From: UBA9642 sp964545585
Lineage (GTDB): Archaea; Nanobdellota; Nanobdellia; Woesearchaeales; UBA9642
Length of the DNA: 9,301 nucleotides
Direction of reading: 5' to 3'
Assembly: GCA_964545585.1 (NCBI GenBank)
Contig: CAZJFT010000037.1
Coordinates: forward strand, 1 to 9,301
In this document: positions 5,641 through 9,301 of the stretch, piece by piece
Layout of the letters: each line of letters begins with the position of its first letter
Position numbering within the stretch: position 1 is the stretch's first letter
Translations under genes and position numbers: made by a program
Notes under the pieces: model-generated
The model's database searches: none
Seen by the model: the letters and a program-made list of their open reading frames with translations, nothing else
Told to the model about the DNA's origin: nothing

Positions 5641-6846
5641 ATGATTAAGGACTATTTTCGCCTTGCTGTAGAGAACATAAGGCATAGGAAATTAAGGAGT
5701 CTGCTTACTATAATAGGGATAGTCATAGGCATAGCTGCAGTAGTCGCATTGGTAAGCCTCGGACAGGGCGTCCAGAAAGTAGTCATGGACGAGTTCCAAA
5801 AACTAGGGACTGACAAGATATTCGTGACTTCAGCAGCAGGATTCACCGGTTCATCAGGAGTCGCCCCATTGACAAGCAGAGATATCGAAGTCATTGAGCG
5901 GACTAGAGGAGTAGATCAAGCATTAGGAGTGAGATTTGCATCCGCAAGGGTGGAGAAACAGGATGAGCAGATAATACAGACAGTCATAGCAGTCCCTACA
6001 GGGGATAAGTATAAGCTCGTCGAAGAAAGTTATAATTTTGAATACGAACAGGGCAGGCCATTAAGAGATGGAGACAAGTACAAGGCAATGGTCGGACATG
6101 ATTTGTATGGTGAGAAAGTGTTCGACAGGCCAATAAGCCTTGGAGATAAGATAACTGTCAATGGACAGAAGTTTGATGTTGTCGGGATATTGAAAGAGAT
6201 GGGAGACCCTGATGTAGATAATGGAATAATAATATCTGATGAAGCATATGAAGAAGTGTTCAAGTCCACTAATGAGAATTATATATTGGTCAGGGTCAAG
6301 GCAGGGGAAGACCCATTGGTGGTCGCAGAGAACATTAAGAAAGAACTAAGGGATTATAGGAATGTAAAGGAAGACGAGGAAGACTTTGATGTACAGACAA
6401 CAGATGAATTATTGGATTCTTTTGGAATTATACTTAATGCATTGACTGCAATCGTTGTCGGCATAGCTGCAATCTCATTGTTTGTCGGTGGAGTGGGGAT
6501 AATGAACACCATGTATACTGCAGTATTGCAGAGGACAAATGAGATAGGGGTAATGAAGGCCATAGGCGCAAGGAATGACCAAATACTAAAGATATTTCTA
6601 ATAGAGTCTGGCATGATAGGACTTATAGGCGGAGCGACAGGCATAGCGTTAGGGATAGGCTTGAGCAAGATAATTGAATTCATCGGAAGGGTCGCTTTAG
6701 ATACTGTATTGCTCCAGGCATATTTCCCATGGTATCTTATTGTCGGCGCATTGGGATTCGCATTTTTTGTCGGGACATTATCCGGGTTGCTTCCTGCATT
6801 ACAGGCATCAAGACAGAATCCTGTGGAAGCATTGAGATATGAATGA
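5641..6846 (+). CDS. MacB/FtsX-type ABC permease, first paralogue
   Basis: This 401-residue permease has the MacB layout. An N-terminal amphipathic stretch (AVENIRHRKLRS) leads into TM1 at about 20-41. A large extracytoplasmic MacB-type periplasmic core domain covers about 45-255. Three C-terminal TMs lie at about 262-287, 319-345 and 363-387, as in FtsX domains. The EIGVMKAIGA coupling segment (301-310) contacts the ATPase, and the PA...NPVEALR C-terminal signature is present. Family members often transmit ATPase motion to outside partners instead of moving substrate through the membrane. It follows the CARDB protein by 27 nt and is paralogous to the next gene. The ATG has no strong ribosome binding site. 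Confidence 0.92.
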   Translation: MIKDYFRLAVENIRHRKLRSLLTIIGIVIGIAAVVALVSLGQGVQKVVMDEFQKLGTDKIFVTSAAGFTGSSGVAPLTSRDIEVIERTRGVDQALGVRFASARVEKQDEQIIQTVIAVPTGDKYKLVEESYNFEYEQGRPLRDGDKYKAMVGHDLYGEKVFDRPISLGDKITVNGQKFDVVGILKEMGDPDVDNGIIISDEAYEEVFKSTNENYILVRVKAGEDPLVVAENIKKELRDYRNVKEDEEDFDVQTTDELLDSFGIILNALTAIVVGIAAISLFVGGVGIMNTMYTAVLQRTNEIGVMKAIGARNDQILKIFLIESGMIGLIGGATGIALGIGLSKIIEFIGRVALDTVLLQAYFPWYLIVGALGFAFFVGTLSGLLPALQASRQNPVEALRYE

Positions 6847-6888
6847 TATGATACATTAATGATCTAAAAAAATAAGGTATTAGAACAA

Positions 6889-6925
6889 TAAAAAAAATAC
6901 AAAAGAAGTAAAAAAATACAAAAAA
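6889..6925 (+). repeat. A-rich direct repeat in the leader of the second permease
   Basis: Two copies of TAAAAAAA(A)TACAAAA start 20 nt apart (6889 and 6909) directly before the ATG at 6927. No Shine-Dalgarno site is visible in the 80-nt gap between the permease genes. The unstructured A-rich leader may itself aid initiation, or the repeat may have arisen by slippage. Confidence 0.5.
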
Positions 6926-6926
6926 A

Positions 6927-8144
6927 ATGTTCAAGGATTTTTTCAAACTAGCAGTGGAGAACCTGACACATCGCAGGGTCAGGAGTTGGTTGACAGTCAT
7001 AGGAATAGTCATAGGGATAGCTGCAGTAGTCGCATTAGTGAGTCTAGGAAGAGGATTACAATACACTGTCGACCAACAGTTCTCAAAGATTGGCGCAGAC
7101 AAGATAACTGTATCTCCGAAGACAGCGATGCAGGGCGGCCCAGCGATCGAGGATTCTGGGATAGGATTGACTATCGACGATCTGGAAGTCGTGAGGAAAT
7201 CAAGCGGTGTTGAAGAAGCCATAGGTCCATTACAAAAAATTGCAAAGATAGAATTCAACAACAAGATAAAATATTCTAGTGTACGCGGGATGCCTGTAGA
7301 CGATTCAAGGATAGTCTATGACAGTTCAGGAATGTATGACGTAGAATTCGGAAGGACATTGAAAGAAGGAGATAGCAACAAGATAATCATCGGACCAGAG
7401 TTTGCAAAAGAATCAAATTTCGGCAGGGAAATAGTCTTGGGCGATAGGATAAAGATAAATGATCGACAGTTCACTGTAGTAGGAATAATAAAGACAGGAG
7501 GGAACCCGGGAGTCTCTAGCATAATTATGATGACCATTGATGACGCGAGGGAGCTATTCGGCCAGGACGAAGAAGTCTCAATGATAATGGTGCAGATATA
7601 TAATGCAGAGGAACTTGATAAGGTGGTCGATAACATAAAGAGGGACTTGCGCAGGGAAAGGGGTGTTGATGAAGGCAAAGAAGACTTTACAGTAGAATCG
7701 ACAAAAAAATTTGTCGAATCATTCCTTACAATATTCAATGTAATAACCACATTATTGGTTGGTTTGGCATCTATATCGCTGCTTGTAGGAGCAATAGGTA
7801 TAGCGAATACAATGTATACATCAGTGCTTGAGAGGAACAGAGAAATCGGCATAATGAAGAGCATCGGCGCAAAGAATTCTGATATAGTCAAGATATTCTT
7901 AATAGAGTCAGCTATGATAGGATTCATAGGAGGAGCGATAGGTGTAGCATTAGGTGCAAGCATAAGCCTGATTGCAGAAAAAGCCATAGAAGTATTCTTA
8001 GGAGAGGGATTCTTCCAAGTATTCCTCCCATGGTGGCTGCTGCTAGGGTCAGTGCTTTTCGCGATGGTCATAGGCACCATATCAGGAATATTCCCTGCAA
8101 AACAGGCAGCAGAGCTAAATCCTGTAGAGGCGTTGAGGAAATAG
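6927..8144 (+). CDS. MacB/FtsX-type ABC permease, second paralogue
   Basis: A 405-residue permease with the same plan as its upstream neighbour: TM1 at about 20-41, an extracytoplasmic core domain at about 45-262, then TMs at about 268-292, 324-350 and 369-391, and an ELNPVEALRK end. The coupling segment REIGIMKSIGAKN is intact. The first 45 residues match the first permease at 34 positions, including an unbroken run from IGIVIG to VSLG, while the outside domains differ strongly. That pattern fits a tandem duplication, with shared ATPase coupling but different external partners or half-sites. The long antisense frames inside it are shadows. It is probably the last gene of the operon; the next gene has its own promoter. 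Confidence 0.92.
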   Translation: MFKDFFKLAVENLTHRRVRSWLTVIGIVIGIAAVVALVSLGRGLQYTVDQQFSKIGADKITVSPKTAMQGGPAIEDSGIGLTIDDLEVVRKSSGVEEAIGPLQKIAKIEFNNKIKYSSVRGMPVDDSRIVYDSSGMYDVEFGRTLKEGDSNKIIIGPEFAKESNFGREIVLGDRIKINDRQFTVVGIIKTGGNPGVSSIIMMTIDDARELFGQDEEVSMIMVQIYNAEELDKVVDNIKRDLRRERGVDEGKEDFTVESTKKFVESFLTIFNVITTLLVGLASISLLVGAIGIANTMYTSVLERNREIGIMKSIGAKNSDIVKIFLIESAMIGFIGGAIGVALGASISLIAEKAIEVFLGEGFFQVFLPWWLLLGSVLFAMVIGTISGIFPAKQAAELNPVEALRK

Positions 8145-8166
8145 ATTAGATATATACTAAGAAAAA

Positions 8167-8174
8167 TTTATAAA
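8167..8174 (+). promoter_or_regulatory. TATA box of the two-TM zinc-ribbon gene
   Basis: TTTATAAA is centred about 26 nt before the ATG at 8196, so the transcript would start at this codon (leaderless). This favours the ATG over the in-frame TTG at 8178, which lies too close to the TATA box. Confidence 0.6.
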
Positions 8175-8195
8175 ATCTTGCACAAAAGATATATC

Positions 8196-8747
8196 ATGAA
8201 AATCCCAGGAATAGCATATATCATAATCGGCGTGTTCATGGCAGGCCTTTCCGGATACGTTTATAAGTTCATCCCTAAGCCTGATGGAACACCGAATTTG
8301 TCAATGGCATTTTTTTTCTTCATAGGAATACTTTTCATAATAGTGGGGTTCATAAAATTATTCTTCAAGAAGATGGATGAAGAGAAAGAAACAGAATACC
8401 ACAAGGCAAGACATGCATTAGAAAAAAGCACAAATACACACCATCATAAGAACGTGGGACAAGCACCGGAACAACCGATGCATAAAAATCGTATTGAGGA
8501 GCAGCTGAATAATGCGGCGAGACAGCAGGAAATGAGCAAGCAACAGCAGACAACACAACAAACGCAACATTCCAGTTCATATGCAAAAACACATCCATAT
8601 CACGGCATACATCAAAATGTTGACTCAAACCATCAAACCACACAACATTCCGGACACGCATTGACCATCGTAGTATGCAAGAGATGCGGCGACAAGAATC
8701 CTTCAACAACAAATTATTGCCATGGATGCGGAAACAGGCTGAGATAA
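8196..8747 (+). CDS. Two-TM protein with His/Gln-rich linker and C-terminal zinc ribbon
   Basis: I do not recognise a named family for the whole 183-residue protein. Residues 5-23 and 36-57 are membrane helices joined by a short loop (KFIPKPDGTPN). A basic FFKKMDEEKE boundary and the C-terminal zinc ribbon suggest that both ends face the cytoplasm. A linker of about 95 residues (62-155) is rich in Gln, Asn and His (13 His, including HHH at 82-84) and looks disordered. Residues 161-178 form a zinc ribbon with CKRCG and CHGCG knuckles 10 residues apart, like the DZANK/zinc-ribbon modules common at the ends of archaeal membrane proteins. The His-rich linker could bind Ni, Zn or Cu, but that is a guess. 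It is transcribed separately from the ABC operon just upstream. Confidence 0.72.
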   Translation: MKIPGIAYIIIGVFMAGLSGYVYKFIPKPDGTPNLSMAFFFFIGILFIIVGFIKLFFKKMDEEKETEYHKARHALEKSTNTHHHKNVGQAPEQPMHKNRIEEQLNNAARQQEMSKQQQTTQQTQHSSSYAKTHPYHGIHQNVDSNHQTTQHSGHALTIVVCKRCGDKNPSTTNYCHGCGNRLR

Positions 8748-8783
8748 ACATATGAATCTCAACGTAACATTTTCTACAAAAGA

Positions 8784-8793
8784 TTTTTAAATA
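8784..8793 (+). promoter_or_regulatory. TATA box of the nitroreductase gene
   Basis: TTTTTAAATA is centred about 26 nt before the ATG at 8814, consistent with a leaderless transcript. No ribosome binding site lies between them. Confidence 0.5.
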
Positions 8794-8813
8794 TCAGTTT
8801 CTAGCATACAACT

Positions 8814-9301
8814 ATGGAAACTTTAGAGGCCATAAACCAGAGACGTTCTATAAGGAAGTATCTAGACAAGCCTGTAGAGTTTGAGAAGATAACGACAATA
8901 ATCGATGCTGCAAGGAAGGCGCCATCAGCAGGAAACCTTCAGGATTGGAGTTTCATCATAGTCACTGACAAGGAACTTATAAAACAAGTGGCATCTTATT
9001 CTGTGGAGCAGTACTGGATACAGACTGCGCCCGCATTGATAGTCGTATGCGGGTTTCCAGAGAAGCATGAGATGTATTATGGATTGAGAGGTAAAAGACT
9101 TTATAATGTCCAGGATTGTGCTGCGGCGATACAGAATATATTATTATCAGCGACCGATGTAGGATTAGGCACATGTTGGATCGGTGCATTCGAAGAGGAT
9201 AAGATAAGGTCATTATTTGCAATACCGCCAGATGTGAGGCCTCAAGCGATAATAACTCTTGGATATAGTGATGATACCCCTCAAGACAGGTCATTGATGC
9301 C
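8814..9301 (+). CDS. Nitroreductase-family FMN flavoprotein, 3' end cut by window
   Basis: The first 162 codons are present and run in frame off the window end. Nitroreductases are dimeric FMN enzymes that reduce nitro groups, quinones or flavins with NAD(P)H; this subgroup also includes dehalogenase and BluB relatives, so the substrate is open. The hallmarks are RRSIRKY at 10-16 (FMN phosphate binding), APSAGNLQDW at 36-45 (isoalloxazine contact), DCAAAIQNILLSATDVGLGTCWIG at 101-124 in sections, and ITLGY at 147-151 near the C terminus. The family is usually 170-200 residues, so only the tail is missing. It is a soluble cytoplasmic protein. Its own TATA box and the 66-nt gap make it a separate unit. 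Confidence 0.9.
   Translation, partial: METLEAINQRRSIRKYLDKPVEFEKITTIIDAARKAPSAGNLQDWSFIIVTDKELIKQVASYSVEQYWIQTAPALIVVCGFPEKHEMYYGLRGKRLYNVQDCAAAIQNILLSATDVGLGTCWIGAFEEDKIRSLFAIPPDVRPQAIITLGYSDDTPQDRSLM

Noticed and set aside
7316..8080. Long (254-codon) antisense ORF inside the second permease
   Set aside because: It mirrors the hydrophobic codons of a clearly real permease; composition is Ser/Pro/Ile-rich with no motif and no promoter or ribosome binding site.
8178..8195. TTG start for the two-TM zinc-ribbon protein
   Set aside because: It is only a few bases after the TATA box; the ATG at 8196 is at the right distance for a leaderless start.

Overview
The window looks archaeal, most likely from a DPANN-type lineage (Woesearchaeota/Pacearchaeota-like); the phylum is an inference. 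The evidence is TATA boxes centred about 26 nt upstream of start codons with no ribosome binding site (leaderless genes), GGTGA/GGTGG-type ribosome binding sites on others, heavy AGG/ATA codon use, a tRNA gene with an intron at the canonical archaeal 37/38 site, and archaeal-style CARDB/S-layer-like plus MacB-like ABC genes.

Left part (1-1900, + strand): the end of a DUF58 protein gene, cut by the window edge, followed by a membrane-anchored BatA-like von Willebrand A protein. This is the usual MoxR/DUF58/VWA module; the MoxR ATPase would be expected upstream of the window.

Middle (1901-3153): an AT-rich stretch of mixed strands. It holds a leaderless orphan nucleotidyltransferase gene (+), a tRNA-Thr(UGU) gene with a 22-nt intron (-), whose 3' end abuts a perfect hairpin, and a 34-codon zinc-ribbon microprotein (-) with its own TATA box. 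The nucleotidyltransferase is visibly AT-richer than its neighbours and avoids AGG, so it may be acquired. Just before the next operon lie a TATA box, three 9-nt repeat units and two perfect inverted repeats.

Right-centre (3154-8144, + strand): a five-gene operon. It encodes a GbsR/MarR-like winged-helix regulator, a LolD/MacB-type ABC ATPase (4-nt overlap with the regulator), a secreted or anchored CARDB/S-layer-like protein with a signal peptide and C-terminal membrane anchor, and two paralogous MacB/FtsX-type permeases. One ATPase with two similar but non-identical permeases suggests a heterodimeric transporter or mechanotransmission complex. The extracellular CARDB protein sits where bacterial systems have MacA. 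The upstream repeats are good candidates for the regulator's operator or a leader switch.

Right end (8196-9301, + strand): a leaderless two-TM protein with a His/Gln-rich linker and a C-terminal zinc ribbon, then a leaderless nitroreductase-family flavoprotein that runs off the window.

Nothing here is a clear mobile element, CRISPR array or rRNA. The most notable items are the regulator/ABC/two-permease operon with its structured leader, the unusual tRNA-Thr with its abutting hairpin, and the two uncharacterised zinc-ribbon proteins.
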